From an uncultured Lachnospiraceae bacterium (lineage in GTDB: Bacteria > Bacillota > Clostridia > Lachnospirales > Lachnospiraceae): a stretch of DNA of 64,000 nucleotides. This document shows, piece after piece, positions 6,634-14,835 of the stretch. Location of the stretch: contig CAJUID010000008.1 in assembly GCA_910585905.1 (NCBI GenBank), forward strand, positions 21,974-85,973, written 5' to 3'. The notes below the pieces were generated by a model. That model did no database searches. It saw only the letters and a program-made list of their open reading frames with translations, and had not been told where the DNA came from. Each line of letters begins with the position of its first letter. The stretch's first letter is position 1. The translations under genes and the position numbers were made by a program.

Positions 6634-9213
6634 TTACTCCAAAATCCATTTCTGGCATTCGCCACCCCAGTAATTCCATAGGTTGACATTTCCGCCAGCA
6701 CTGGTGCTCCAGTCGTACACATCAAGACCAGACTTGCATCCGGCGATTCTTGATAGAATTGCGTAAGTGCCGTCTGCCTGGCGCTCAATCTTAAATTGCT
6801 GATTGGCAGCGCCTTGCTTATATGCGTACTGCAGGATATTTGTTCCATCTGCCGTTTTCTTTCCGGCGACATCAATACATTTTGTAAAGCCAGATGCTCC
6901 AGTAAAGATATGGTAATATCCATCTCCATCGGAAACAATCTTGAACTGCTGAGCCTGGCAGCCATTGTAAGACCACTGCTGGATGTTAGCGCTGTTGTCG
7001 GCGCTTCCATTTGCTACATCAAGATACAGACCAGAGAATGCATTCTTGATAAAGAAAGTACCTTCAACGCTACCTGTATTTGTAGTTGATGAAATCTTTG
7101 ATCCCCAGAGAGTCTGGTTGTTTGAACCAATAAGGGAGAAGGTCATCACCTGCTTATGGCTGGCGCTCTCATCTTTCTGCTTAAAGAATACACCCTTGTA
7201 TGTTACGCCGCCAATAACCATCTTGCAGAAATACTTGCCTGCAGTGTAGCTCCAGGTTCCAGTATAATCGCCTGAAATCGTTCCGTTGTTGTTTAATGTA
7301 ACTCTGCCAGTTGGCAACATTCCGACATTTGCAGTTGATGCATCTAAACCGTGGTTGACAATCTCATAAGTTCCTGACATATCTGACATGCTGTAACCTG
7401 TATTTGAGATGGAGCTTCCGAGATACTCGTAAACTGCTGTAACAGGCCAGTTGTCTTCGTTTAGGAACTGCTGATGAACTCTTACCTCATGATACTCTGT
7501 TCCACGATCAAATCTTGTGTGGTATACAAGATATCTCTGGCCGTCAGTATCTATAAATGCAGAATTGTGGCCGCCAGATTTGTAACCTGTATCAAGGGAT
7601 GAGAATTTATAATTGCCAAATACTTTTACACCCATATTTGCCTGATTGGTAGAGGATGTAAATACAGCACTGTTTCCTGCTGCATCTCTGTAATCGCCGT
7701 TTGGTGTCTTAGAACGGTACATTCTGATATGATATCCGCCATTTACGCCAAGCCATCCGTATGTTACATACAGATAGTAATAACCGCTTGCTGAATCATA
7801 TAAGATGTAAGGTGCTTCGCCTGATTTACGGTATCCGCCTGCAATTCTTGTACCGAAGTAACCGTCTGTATTTCCGCCGTCTACCTTCGGATAAATTGGC
7901 TGACCAGTTCTCTTGTCCAGTTCAAGGATATAAATACCGCCTGACCATGAACCGTAAACCATCCACATCCTTCCGCTTGCGTCATTGAAAATAGTTGGAT
8001 CAATAGCATTTGGGAATAAAGCATTGTTAAAGTTTCCTTTATTAAACCAACTGTTTCTGACACCGTTTAATTTGCCTTCACTGATTAACTTTGGTATGTT
8101 CGTGTTGGTATAGCAGGTATTCACTGTCTTTGTTCCAAGTGCAGATGATGTTGTCGCATCAACATTGCCCTGTGTAAAGCCGGAGTAAATTACCGTATCC
8201 ACATAGGAGAATGGTCCTGCTGAAGACTTAGATACGCCATATCCAATACAAGAACGTGTTGCAGTAGAAGAGGTACAGTAGTACATCATATACGCGCCTC
8301 TGCTTCCGTCCTTCCATACATAGTCCGCATTGTATACGATATCTGGTGCCCACACTCCATATCCACCTGCACAGTCTTTGTCATTATAACCTGCCCAGAG
8401 GAAAGAAGATGCAAGCGAATTTTCAAGTGCTTCTCCTCTTGCTGCTTTTGTGCTTCCACTGTTTCGAACTGCCTCGATCAAGTTCCATTTCTGGCAGTCG
8501 CCACCCCAATAGTTCCATTCATTAATGTTGCCGCCTGCTTCTTCTGACCAGTCATAAACATCAAGGCCAGATTTGCAGCCGCTCGCATTTGTGAGAATTG
8601 CATAAGTTCCGTCAGGCTGTTTTACTACCCGGTACTTTTGCATTTCACCGCCCCAGTATTCCCACTGCATAATGTTTGTGCCATCTTTTGCGGATCCTTC
8701 TGATACGTCAACGCAACTTTTGTATCCTGTGGCACCGGTCAGGATATAATACAATCCATCCCCAGTAGATACAAATTTAAACTTTTGTGCATCGGAGCCG
8801 TTATAAGACCACTGCCTGATATTTGCACCATTGTCGGCTGAGCCGTTCTCAATATCAAGATACAGTCCACTAAATTTGTTCTGAACGTAGTAAATTCCCT
8901 CTACATTCTCACTTGCATACAGAGATCTGTTGGAATAGCCCTGCTCCCCATGTGCAGACCAATTTCTCAGATCGGAGCTGGATGCCTGTGCCATATGGGA
9001 TCCATAAATATAATATTTTCCATTGGCTGAATCATAAAATACAGATGGATCATGGACTGAAATCCTAGTTGTGCTTGCCGTAGTGGATGCACTTGCTGCT
9101 GCATTTGCTGTCACTGCTGACTGTAACCCCGTTACCGCAAATGCCATGGTCAATAGTACCGCCCCAGCCTTTCTAAGACCGCTTAGAAAGATTTTCTTTT
9201 TGCTTTGCCTCAT
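6634..9213 (-). CDS. Secreted GH43 endo-arabinanase-type glycosidase with two ricin-like lectin domains
   Basis: I start it at the ATG at 9213, which has AAAGGAG about 10 bases upstream and yields a clear signal peptide (RQSKKKIF..., hydrophobic core, ANAAA cleavage region at about residue 38). GH43 five-bladed propeller residues are visible: HDPSVFYD (base, about D55), NAIDPTIF (about D405) and SGEAPYIL (acid, about E466). A beta-trefoil ricin/CBM13 domain with QW repeats occupies about residues 106-245, splitting the first blade (SSDLRNWS) from the rest (YGVWAPDIVYN). After the catalytic part come a GH43 C-terminal beta domain (MSGTYEIVNHG) and a second ricin domain (about 715-859). It probably cleaves alpha-1,5-arabinan from plant pectin outside the cell; substrate is inferred from family resemblance. 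Confidence 0.88.
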   Translation of the reverse strand: MRQSKKKIFLSGLRKAGAVLLTMAFAVTGLQSAVTANAAASASTTASTTRISVHDPSVFYDSANGKYYIYGSHMAQASSSDLRNWSAHGEQGYSNRSLYASENVEGIYYVQNKFSGLYLDIENGSADNGANIRQWSYNGSDAQKFKFVSTGDGLYYILTGATGYKSCVDVSEGSAKDGTNIMQWEYWGGEMQKYRVVKQPDGTYAILTNASGCKSGLDVYDWSEEAGGNINEWNYWGGDCQKWNLIEAVRNSGSTKAARGEALENSLASSFLWAGYNDKDCAGGYGVWAPDIVYNADYVWKDGSRGAYMMYYCTSSTATRSCIGYGVSKSSAGPFSYVDTVIYSGFTQGNVDATTSSALGTKTVNTCYTNTNIPKLISEGKLNGVRNSWFNKGNFNNALFPNAIDPTIFNDASGRMWMVYGSWSGGIYILELDKRTGQPIYPKVDGGNTDGYFGTRIAGGYRKSGEAPYILYDSASGYYYLYVTYGWLGVNGGYHIRMYRSKTPNGDYRDAAGNSAVFTSSTNQANMGVKVFGNYKFSSLDTGYKSGGHNSAFIDTDGQRYLVYHTRFDRGTEYHEVRVHQQFLNEDNWPVTAVYEYLGSSISNTGYSMSDMSGTYEIVNHGLDASTANVGMLPTGRVTLNNNGTISGDYTGTWSYTAGKYFCKMVIGGVTYKGVFFKQKDESASHKQVMTFSLIGSNNQTLWGSKISSTTNTGSVEGTFFIKNAFSGLYLDVANGSADNSANIQQWSYNGCQAQQFKIVSDGDGYYHIFTGASGFTKCIDVAGKKTADGTNILQYAYKQGAANQQFKIERQADGTYAILSRIAGCKSGLDVYDWSTSAGGNVNLWNYWGGECQKWILE

Positions 9214-9264
9214 TTGTTTTCCCTTCTCCTTTCTTAATGCAAAACAAACAACAGTTACACCTAG

Positions 9265-9293
9265 ATAGTACAATATTCTATTCTATTTAGCAA
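9265..9293 (-). promoter_or_regulatory. Sigma-A-type promoter of the GH43 gene
   Basis: On the minus strand TTGCTA (9293-9288) and TACTAT (9270-9265) are separated by exactly 17 bases, placing the start point near 9258, about 45 bases before the GH43 ATG. The rest of the 9214-9545 gap is AT-rich with no gene that I can support. Confidence 0.6.
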
Positions 9294-9545
9294 GCTAATT
9301 TTGTTAACTTTTAACAATTTTTTTACAAAACTATTAACATTTACTGTCGTATATTTTAATTTTCCATTTTTTAGGAAAAATTCTTATTAAATAATGTAAA
9401 AAATGGCAGGAAAATCAAAGTATCTGTTGTTAGAATTTACTGTATTAGTAAAACTGGTGGTATAAGAATACGCATCATGTTTATATGGAGGGTTTTCTCA
9501 TACATTTTAGGAGCAGTAATAGGAAGAATAATTTTTATGGATATC

Positions 9546-9574
9546 TTGCAGCTAAAGAATGATTCCATTATAAT
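9546..9574 (+). promoter_or_regulatory. Sigma-A-type promoter of the DUF1905-thiamine operon
   Basis: TTGCAG (9546-9551), a 17-base spacer and a consensus TATAAT (9569-9574) lie just ahead of the DUF1905 gene, giving a leader of only about 20 bases. That leaves no room for a TPP riboswitch in front of the first gene. Confidence 0.75.
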
Positions 9575-9600
9575 TGATTTGATAAAAGTGAGGTTGCGAT

Positions 9601-9870
9601 ATGAATACAAAATTATATGAATTTGATGCGGTAATACAAAAGGTGCCCGATATAGATGGGGCATATGTAGATTTTCCTTATGATGTGCGAAGTGAGTTTG
9701 GCCGGGGACGGGTAAAAGTTACGGCTGAATTTGACGGCGTGGTTTATCAGGGAAGCCTGGTCCGAATGAAGACACCGAACCATATTATTGGGCTGCGGAA
9801 GGATATTAGGGCGCAAATTGGAAAGCAGCCAGGTGATACGGTTCATGTTAAAATTATGGAAAGAGAGTAG
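9601..9870 (+). CDS. DUF1905 family protein
   Basis: This 89-residue protein matches the DUF1905 beta-barrel family: FDAVIQKVPDIDGAYVDFP near the N-terminus, KVTAEFDGVVYQGSL in the middle, and IRAQIGKQPGDTVHV near the end. The molecular role of the family is not established to my knowledge. The start ATG has GAGG nine bases upstream and lies only about 26 bases from a strong promoter. It is the first gene of the thiE operon, but nothing in it points to thiamine chemistry, so it may simply share the promoter. Confidence 0.85.
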   Translation: MNTKLYEFDAVIQKVPDIDGAYVDFPYDVRSEFGRGRVKVTAEFDGVVYQGSLVRMKTPNHIIGLRKDIRAQIGKQPGDTVHVKIMERE

Positions 9871-9930
9871 TGCAGGTCTTGTTCCTGCATTTATGGCGAA
9901 ACAGCCTGCAGGATTTTTAGGCAGGCGGAA

Positions 9931-10578
9931 ATGGGGGATGATATGGAATTTCAAAAAAACTGTTTACGTTTATATGCGGTAACAGACCGCAGTTGGCTAA
10001 GAGGCGGCACATTGTATGAGCAGGTGGAACAAGCATTAAATGGAGGTGCGACTTTGATACAGCTCCGGGAAAAGGCTCTTGACACAGAAAGGTTTATAGC
10101 GGAAGCGAGACAGATTAAATCATTGTGTGAGATGTACAAGGTTCCTTTTATAATTAATGATAATGTGGAGGTTGCCTTGGCGGTGGATGCAGATGGTGTC
10201 CATGTGGGGCAGGGGGATATGGCGGCATCCGATGTGAGAAAGAGACTCGGTACAGATAAGATAATTGGTGTAACAGCCCGCACGGTTGAGCAGGCGGTGG
10301 AAGCAGAAAAGAACGGGGCGGATTATCTTGGTGTGGGAGCAGTTTTTATTACCACAACCAAAGGGGATGCAAAGGAAATTTCCCATAGCACACTAGAGGA
10401 AATTTGTAAAAGCGTTTCGATTCCAGTGGTTGCGATTGGAGGAATTTCGGCCTCAAATGCTATGGAGTTAAAGGGGACTGGCATTGAAGGTATTGCAGTG
10501 GTTAGTGCAGTATTTGCGAGTGATAATATTGAAAGGGCAGCAAGAGAATTAAGAGAATTGGCAGAACAGATTGTTTGA
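9931..10578 (+). CDS. thiE: Thiamine-phosphate synthase
   Basis: ThiE joins hydroxymethylpyrimidine diphosphate and hydroxyethylthiazole phosphate to make thiamine monophosphate. Family motifs of the TIM barrel are clear: LYAVTDRSWL, ATLIQLREK, PFIINDNVEVAL, DGVHVGQGD, GVTART, YLGVGAVF.TTTK and VVAIGGIS for phosphate binding. An equally plausible start is the ATG at 9943 (MEFQKN...), preceded by GGGGGA; I keep the first one. The gene overlaps the open frame of the next gene and is followed by a HAD phosphatase and thiD, so the three form a pathway unit. No thiG/thiH or thiM is visible in the window, so where the thiazole comes from cannot be judged here. Confidence 0.93.
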   Translation: MGDDMEFQKNCLRLYAVTDRSWLRGGTLYEQVEQALNGGATLIQLREKALDTERFIAEARQIKSLCEMYKVPFIINDNVEVALAVDADGVHVGQGDMAASDVRKRLGTDKIIGVTARTVEQAVEAEKNGADYLGVGAVFITTTKGDAKEISHSTLEEICKSVSIPVVAIGGISASNAMELKGTGIEGIAVVSAVFASDNIERAARELRELAEQIV

Positions 10579-10595
10579 TAGGAACGAGGTTTATC

Positions 10596-11261
10596 ATGAT
10601 TACAGGTGCGATATTTGATATGGATGGCGTTCTGATTGATTCGATGCCTGTCTGGGAAAATATAGATGGAATCTATCTGAGGGCGCAGGGGAAAGAACCA
10701 GAGCCGGGACTTACTGAAATTCTTTTTACAAAGACAATGCATGAGGCAGCGGAATATATGAGGCAGGCTTATCAGATTCCAAAGACGGCGGAAAAAATAA
10801 TGGATGAGATTATTGACTTAGTTCGTCACTGTTATGAAGAGGAGATTCCGATGAAGGCGGGAGCACTGCCATTTATAAGGAAGTTAAATGAGGCAGGAGT
10901 ACATATCACAGTGGCAACAGCTAGTGCAAAAGAATTAGCGGAGGCCGTTCTTTTACGGCTTGGGATTCTAAGGTATGTAGAAGGTATTTTTACTTGTAAG
11001 GATGCGGGGGAAGGTAAGGAAAAAAGCCCGGCGGTCTATTTGAATGCATTGGAGAGCATGGGGACAAAACGCGCGGAAACCTGGATTTTTGAGGACGTAC
11101 TTCACGGTATCCGAACGGCAAAAAAAGCTGGGTTTCGGACAGTCGGGGTCTATGATGCTTCCAGTGAGTCATATCAGGAACTTATAATGAATGAGGCTTC
11201 TATATATCTGAAGGATTTGACGGAGTTTGAGACATTTTACCAGATGGCGGTGGCTTTGTGA
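10596..11261 (+). CDS. HAD-superfamily phosphatase in thiamine operon
   Basis: I start it at ATG 10596, which has GAGG six bases upstream, not at the in-frame TTG at 10575. All HAD motifs are present: FDMDGVLIDS (nucleophile and acid Asp), TVATASAK (motif II), GEGKEKS (motif III Lys) and WIFEDVLHG (motif IV), with an alpha-helical cap between motifs I and II. The general class is a beta-phosphoglucomutase-like phosphatase, about 222 residues. It lies between thiE and thiD with tight spacing. Since the window also encodes a thiamine pyrophosphokinase (thiN at 61 kb), which needs free thiamine, this enzyme could dephosphorylate thiamine monophosphate. That substrate is an inference from context; HAD enzymes are often promiscuous. 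Confidence 0.85.
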   Translation: MITGAIFDMDGVLIDSMPVWENIDGIYLRAQGKEPEPGLTEILFTKTMHEAAEYMRQAYQIPKTAEKIMDEIIDLVRHCYEEEIPMKAGALPFIRKLNEAGVHITVATASAKELAEAVLLRLGILRYVEGIFTCKDAGEGKEKSPAVYLNALESMGTKRAETWIFEDVLHGIRTAKKAGFRTVGVYDASSESYQELIMNEASIYLKDLTEFETFYQMAVAL

Positions 11262-11306
11262 GATTTGGGCTTTATGCAGGAAAGCTAGATAGGAGAGGAA
11301 TCAAAG

Positions 11307-12089
11307 ATGGCAAGACGGAGAACAGCCCTGACGATTGCAGGGAGTGATTCAAGTGGTGGAGCGGGGATTCAGGCAGATATTAAAACAATGATGGCAAATG
11401 GTGTTTATGCTATGAGTGCCATCACTGCATTGACAGCACAAAATACAACCGGGGTGGCAGGAATATTCGAGGTATCTCCTGGTTTTTTAAGGCAGCAGTT
11501 AGATTGTATTTTTACGGATATTTTTCCAGATGCGGTTAAGATTGGCATGGTGTCAGATATTGCATTGATTGAGGTTATTGCGGATACTCTGGCAGAATAT
11601 CAGGCACAAAAAATCGTGGTGGATCCGGTGATGGTTTCCACAAGCGGCTCTAGATTGTTGAAGGAAGATGCGGTGCAGGCTTTGGCTGGGAAGCTGCTGC
11701 CATTGGCGGCTGTCGTGACGCCAAATATTCCGGAGGCTGAGATTTTAGCGGATATGGTGATTCGGAGTAGGGAAGAGATGGAGCAGGCAGCGGAGTATAT
11801 TGGGGTGAAATATCACTGTAGCGTGTTGGTAAAGGGTGGGCACGCGGTACAAGATGCGAATGATTTTTTGTGGCAGGATGGGACTGGGATATGGTTTACG
11901 GCAGAACGGATTGACAACCCCAATACACATGGCACCGGATGTACTTTATCTAGTGCCATTGCGTCAAATCTTGCGAAAGGAATGGCATTGCGGGAGGCAG
12001 TGGAACAGGCAAAGGAATATCTTGTAAAAGCTCTCGGAGCCATGCTGGATCTGGGGAAGGGGAGTGGTCCTCTGGATCACGGTGTATAA
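11307..12089 (+). CDS. thiD: Hydroxymethylpyrimidine/phosphomethylpyrimidine kinase
   Basis: ThiD phosphorylates hydroxymethylpyrimidine twice to give the diphosphate used by ThiE. The ribokinase-like fold is shown by TIAGSDSSGGAGIQADIKT at the N-terminus, TALTAQNT, VVDPVMVSTSG, TPNIPEAEIL and NTHGTGCTLSSAIAS with the catalytic Asp/Cys region. The length, 260 residues, is normal. AGAGAGG-type Shine-Dalgarno lies before ATG 11307. It is the last gene of the DUF1905-thiE-HAD-thiD unit, and its stop codon abuts the hairpin shared with the convergent amylase gene. Confidence 0.93.
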   Translation: MARRRTALTIAGSDSSGGAGIQADIKTMMANGVYAMSAITALTAQNTTGVAGIFEVSPGFLRQQLDCIFTDIFPDAVKIGMVSDIALIEVIADTLAEYQAQKIVVDPVMVSTSGSRLLKEDAVQALAGKLLPLAAVVTPNIPEAEILADMVIRSREEMEQAAEYIGVKYHCSVLVKGGHAVQDANDFLWQDGTGIWFTAERIDNPNTHGTGCTLSSAIASNLAKGMALREAVEQAKEYLVKALGAMLDLGKGSGPLDHGV

Positions 12090-12117
12090 AAAAGGGCACA
12101 GACTTCGCCTGTGCCCT
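12088..12117 (-). terminator. Intrinsic terminator of the RHH-GH13 gene, between convergent genes
   Basis: A 9-bp perfect stem (AGGGCACAG at 12093-12101 with CTGTGCCCT at 12109-12117) is followed on the minus strand by a run of six T. On the plus strand it has only AACAAAAT after it, so it serves the minus-strand gene best; it may also slow thiD transcripts. Confidence 0.8.
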
Positions 12118-12171
12118 AACAAAATATTTGTTGCTATTATTATATGTTGCAATCGTAGTTGATAAAATGAA

Positions 12172-13647
12172 TTACCGCTCCATTTTCCAGTATGCTGCGG
12201 AATATGGAGGTAATTCGCTGCCTCCTCCAAAATCATGGTTTTTCCCGGAGAGCAGTTCCTCCGCCATGCCGCATCCGGCATCAAAATGTGCGGTAAAAGG
12301 ATCGCCAGATGCGTTAATTGCAACTAGGATTCTCTCACCTTCGCAGGCGCGTTCAAAAATGCACTGGTGGTTTGTCAGTACAATGGAACGGAAACCGCCA
12401 TAATTTAAGGCTTTGCTCTTTTTCTTGATTTCTGTCAATTTTGCAATCCATTCTGCTAGTTCTCCAAATTCCGGTTGTTCAAAACTTGCGCGGAGTGCTG
12501 GGTCACCTTCACTTTTATTTGCCTTTGTACCCCATTCACTGCCGTAGTATACACATGGAATGCCTGGCATGCCAAAGCAGATTGCATAAATTAACGGCAA
12601 ATGTTCTTTGTTCGTAAGGATACTTGCAATTCGGCTTACGTCATGATTATCTACAAAATTGAACAGGTGCATTCCTTTATATAATGTCCATTCCTCTGGG
12701 CCATATTGCCTTGCAAGGGAATGGCATATTTCAAACATGTTCATGCTGTTAAAGCTAGAATGCATGCCGTGGTAGCATTCGTAATTTGTGACAGAGTGGC
12801 ACATCTCATCATTTGCCCATTGCTTATAATCTCCATGTAATGTTTCCCCGACTAAAAAGAAATCTTTTTTTAAGGAGTCAGTAAACTGCCGTAGGCGTTT
12901 TAAAAAATCTTTGTCCAGGCAATATGCCACATCTAGGCGCAGTCCATCTATGTCAAATAGTTCGGTCCAGTATTTTACGGCGTCAAGAATGTGTTCTACT
13001 ACTTCTTCATTTTGCAGGTTTAATTTTACTAGATCAAAATTGCCTTCCCAGCCCTCATACCAGAGCCCGTCGTTGTAATTGGAGTTGCCACCAAAATTAA
13101 TATGGAACCAATCCCGGTATCTGGAGTTTTCTCTGTTTAGCAGTACATCCTGGAACGCCCAGAACCCTCTGCCCACATGGTTGAATACGCCGTCGAGTAC
13201 AATGCGGATGCCTGCTTTGTGCAATTCTTTACATACACTGGCAAAATCGTCATTTGTGCCAAGTCTGCAGTCGATTTTTTTGTAGTCCCTTGTATTATAT
13301 CCATGTGTGTCTGATTCAAATAGTGGTGAAAAATAAATTGCATTGACCCCAAGTTTCTGAATATGTGGAATCCAGTCAAGAACCTTGAGAATGCGGGATT
13401 TTTGTACCCCGTCATTTTCAAAAGGTGCCCCGCAGAACCCCAACGGATAAATTTGATAAAATACGCTTTCATATGCCCACATTATTATGTCCTCCAAATC
13501 TAATTGTAGTCTTTTGATACCTCTGCTGATTGCTTCTGTCCTATTTACATTCATAGATGCGCAGTAGTTTTCCAATATCTGCCTGTCTTCGTCACTGATA
13601 CGGATACTGAGCTTATTTGGCCGAGGGTTGTCGGTCGGCCTACCCAT
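12172..13647 (-). CDS. Ribbon-helix-helix domain fused to GH13 alpha-amylase
   Basis: The frame is open from 13788, but that start lies upstream of the mapped -10 box, so I use the ATG at 13647 (AAAGGA just before it), giving 491 residues. Residues 1-57 are a CopG/Arc-like ribbon-helix-helix DNA-binding domain (GRPTDNPRPNKLSIRIS, then VNRTEAISRGIKRLQ). A GH13 barrel follows without a stop: WAYESVFYQIYPLGF, DGVFNHVG, DGLRLDVA (nucleophile Asp), FLVGETLHG (acid Glu) and FVDNHDVSRI (third Asp). There is no signal peptide, so it acts on cytoplasmic maltodextrins or similar glucans. An internal GGAGG and ATG at the domain junction could release an amylase-only product. I know small RHH proteins and such amylases separately; the fusion is unusual. 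Confidence 0.85.
   Translation of the reverse strand: MGRPTDNPRPNKLSIRISDEDRQILENYCASMNVNRTEAISRGIKRLQLDLEDIIMWAYESVFYQIYPLGFCGAPFENDGVQKSRILKVLDWIPHIQKLGVNAIYFSPLFESDTHGYNTRDYKKIDCRLGTNDDFASVCKELHKAGIRIVLDGVFNHVGRGFWAFQDVLLNRENSRYRDWFHINFGGNSNYNDGLWYEGWEGNFDLVKLNLQNEEVVEHILDAVKYWTELFDIDGLRLDVAYCLDKDFLKRLRQFTDSLKKDFFLVGETLHGDYKQWANDEMCHSVTNYECYHGMHSSFNSMNMFEICHSLARQYGPEEWTLYKGMHLFNFVDNHDVSRIASILTNKEHLPLIYAICFGMPGIPCVYYGSEWGTKANKSEGDPALRASFEQPEFGELAEWIAKLTEIKKKSKALNYGGFRSIVLTNHQCIFERACEGERILVAINASGDPFTAHFDAGCGMAEELLSGKNHDFGGGSELPPYSAAYWKMER
13480..13495 (-). promoter_or_regulatory. Internal Shine-Dalgarno and start codon at the RHH/GH13 junction
   Basis: On the minus strand GGAGG (13495-13491) lies eight bases before an in-frame ATG (13482-13480) that begins the amylase domain (MWAYESVFYQIYP). 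This is where a stand-alone GH13 of this type would start. Translation could initiate both at 13647 and here. Confidence 0.65.
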
Positions 13648-13766
13648 CTTTTTCCTTTCTGTGTGCATCACTTCTGAACCTATGCCTTCCTTAAGCGTGT
13701 AACAACAGTTCATATCTTCATGGTCTTCCGATAATTTTTTATGGTTTGCCTTTAGCCGATGCCTAC

Positions 13767-13795
13767 AGTATATACTTTTGTCGGGCAAAAGTCAA
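13767..13795 (-). promoter_or_regulatory. Promoter of RHH-GH13 gene with palindromic operator in the spacer
   Basis: On the minus strand TTGACT (13795-13790) and TATACT (13772-13767) are 17 bases apart. A perfect inverted repeat, ACTTTTG / CAAAAGT with a five-base centre (13774-13792), fills the spacer and touches the -35 box. A protein bound there would block RNA polymerase. The start point would be near 13760, giving a leader of about 110 bases. Confidence 0.7.
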
Positions 13796-13931
13796 ATAGA
13801 AATAGCTTGGGGCAATAGGATAAAGAATGATAAACAGATGGAACACAGTAAAAAAATGAGCGAAGCATGGTATCTGGAATGGCAGTACAGTGCTTCGCGC
13901 GAAATAAGGCGGAATAAATATAAATTTGCTT

Positions 13932-14393
13932 CTATGAATGTTTTGAACAAATCTCATCTGAATCTAGCACAATAGTAAATGGACCATCATTTTCTAGAGA
14001 AACTTTCATATAGGCGCCAAATTCCCCTGATTCAACGACAGGACAAGTTTCCCGTGCTTTTTTGATAATATATTCATATAGTTCATTCGCCATATCTGGT
14101 TTCCCAGCTTCAAAAAATGAGGGGCGGTTTCCTTTGCGGCAGTTTGCATAAAGTGTAAACTGGGAAATCAATAGAAGTTCGCCATTTACATCTTGCAGAG
14201 AGAGGTTGGTTTTGTCTTCCTCATCACCAAATATCCTTAAATTTAACATTTTCTGCAGCATTTTGTCCGCAATCTCTTTTGTGTCCTCCTGTGATATACC
14301 AATTAGAACTAAAAAGCCCTTGCCAATAGATCCAATCGTGCGGTTATCTGTCATAACCTGGGCATGATTTACCCGCTGAATTACAAAACGCAT
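13932..14393 (-). CDS. dtd: D-aminoacyl-tRNA deacylase
   Basis: Dtd removes D-amino acids (and mischarged glycine) from tRNA, a proofreading step in translation. The sequence starts MRFVIQRV and carries the family signatures SQFTLYA (catalytic region), RPSFFEAG and the cross-subunit NDGPFTI Gly-Pro motif. 153 residues is the normal size for this homodimer. The start ATG is preceded by AAGGAGAG. It is a single-gene unit between the amylase promoter region and an intergenic repeat. Confidence 0.95.
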   Translation of the reverse strand: MRFVIQRVNHAQVMTDNRTIGSIGKGFLVLIGISQEDTKEIADKMLQKMLNLRIFGDEEDKTNLSLQDVNGELLLISQFTLYANCRKGNRPSFFEAGKPDMANELYEYIIKKARETCPVVESGEFGAYMKVSLENDGPFTIVLDSDEICSKHS

Positions 14394-14462
14394 AGATTTG
14401 CTCTCCTTTTGTTAGAAATGTAATATTACTACTGCCGTTTCATCTTACTGTGTTTTTTGGTC

Positions 14463-14624
14463 GTTTCTATTCACGGCCATTTGAAACATCATGTGTAAAA
14501 CCAGCAGCATTTGTTTTAATTATGTTGTTAAAACAGCCTACACGCAAATTTCAGAAAATAGGAATGCTTACGCACAAGCACAACAAGTCAGGCTATTTTC
14601 TGAAATTAGCTGTAAATCATAACT
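14463..14624. repeat. Intergenic repeat element, copy A
   Basis: This stretch shares clear, interrupted identity with 34137-34331: TATTCA.GGCCATT, ATCATGTGTAA, TTGTTTTA..TATGTTGTT, GCAAATT.CAGAAA, GGCTATTTT and TTAGCTGT. It contains a perfect inner inverted repeat (ATTTCAGAAAATAG near 14549 with CTATTTTCTGAAAT near 14593). The left end is close to the 11-base terminal repeat seen in copy B; the right end has decayed. It occupies most of the 14394-14835 gap, and the short open frame across it is not a credible gene. Compared with copy B it lacks about 30 bases. Confidence 0.7.
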
Positions 14625-14662
14625 CTCTGTCACAAAAATTTAACATTTTTTAATGAATATTT

Positions 14663-14692
14663 TTGTATCATAGCATAAAAATGTGATATGAT
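14663..14692 (+). promoter_or_regulatory. Candidate promoter upstream of the DUF5685 gene
   Basis: TTGTAT (14663-14668) and TATGAT (14687-14692) are 18 bases apart. The start point would be near 14699, giving a leader of about 137 bases before the DUF5685 gene. Confidence 0.45.
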
Positions 14693-14835
14693 AAAGTAAA
14701 AAATTGTAAATAAGGAATTGTTTTATGCATAGACTATCACATGATGGGATGGATAACCGTGAATTGTAACGAAACAGTTCCAAAAGAAACAGGCTGTGGC
14801 TATCCATGCCTGGCAAAAGTTGAGGAGAGAGGGAA

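Noticed and set aside
9214..9600. Possible TPP riboswitch upstream of the thiamine genes
   Set aside because: No CUGAGA-type or other thi-box consensus is visible, and the promoter at 9546-9574 leaves only a ~20-base leader.
13648..13788. N-terminal extension of the RHH-GH13 protein to 13788
   Set aside because: That start lies upstream of the -10 box of the strong promoter at 13767-13795, so it could not be transcribed from it, and it has no ribosome site.
14450..14653. Small plus-strand frame of 67 codons
   Set aside because: It lies across the intergenic repeat copy A, has no convincing ribosome site and no family resemblance.
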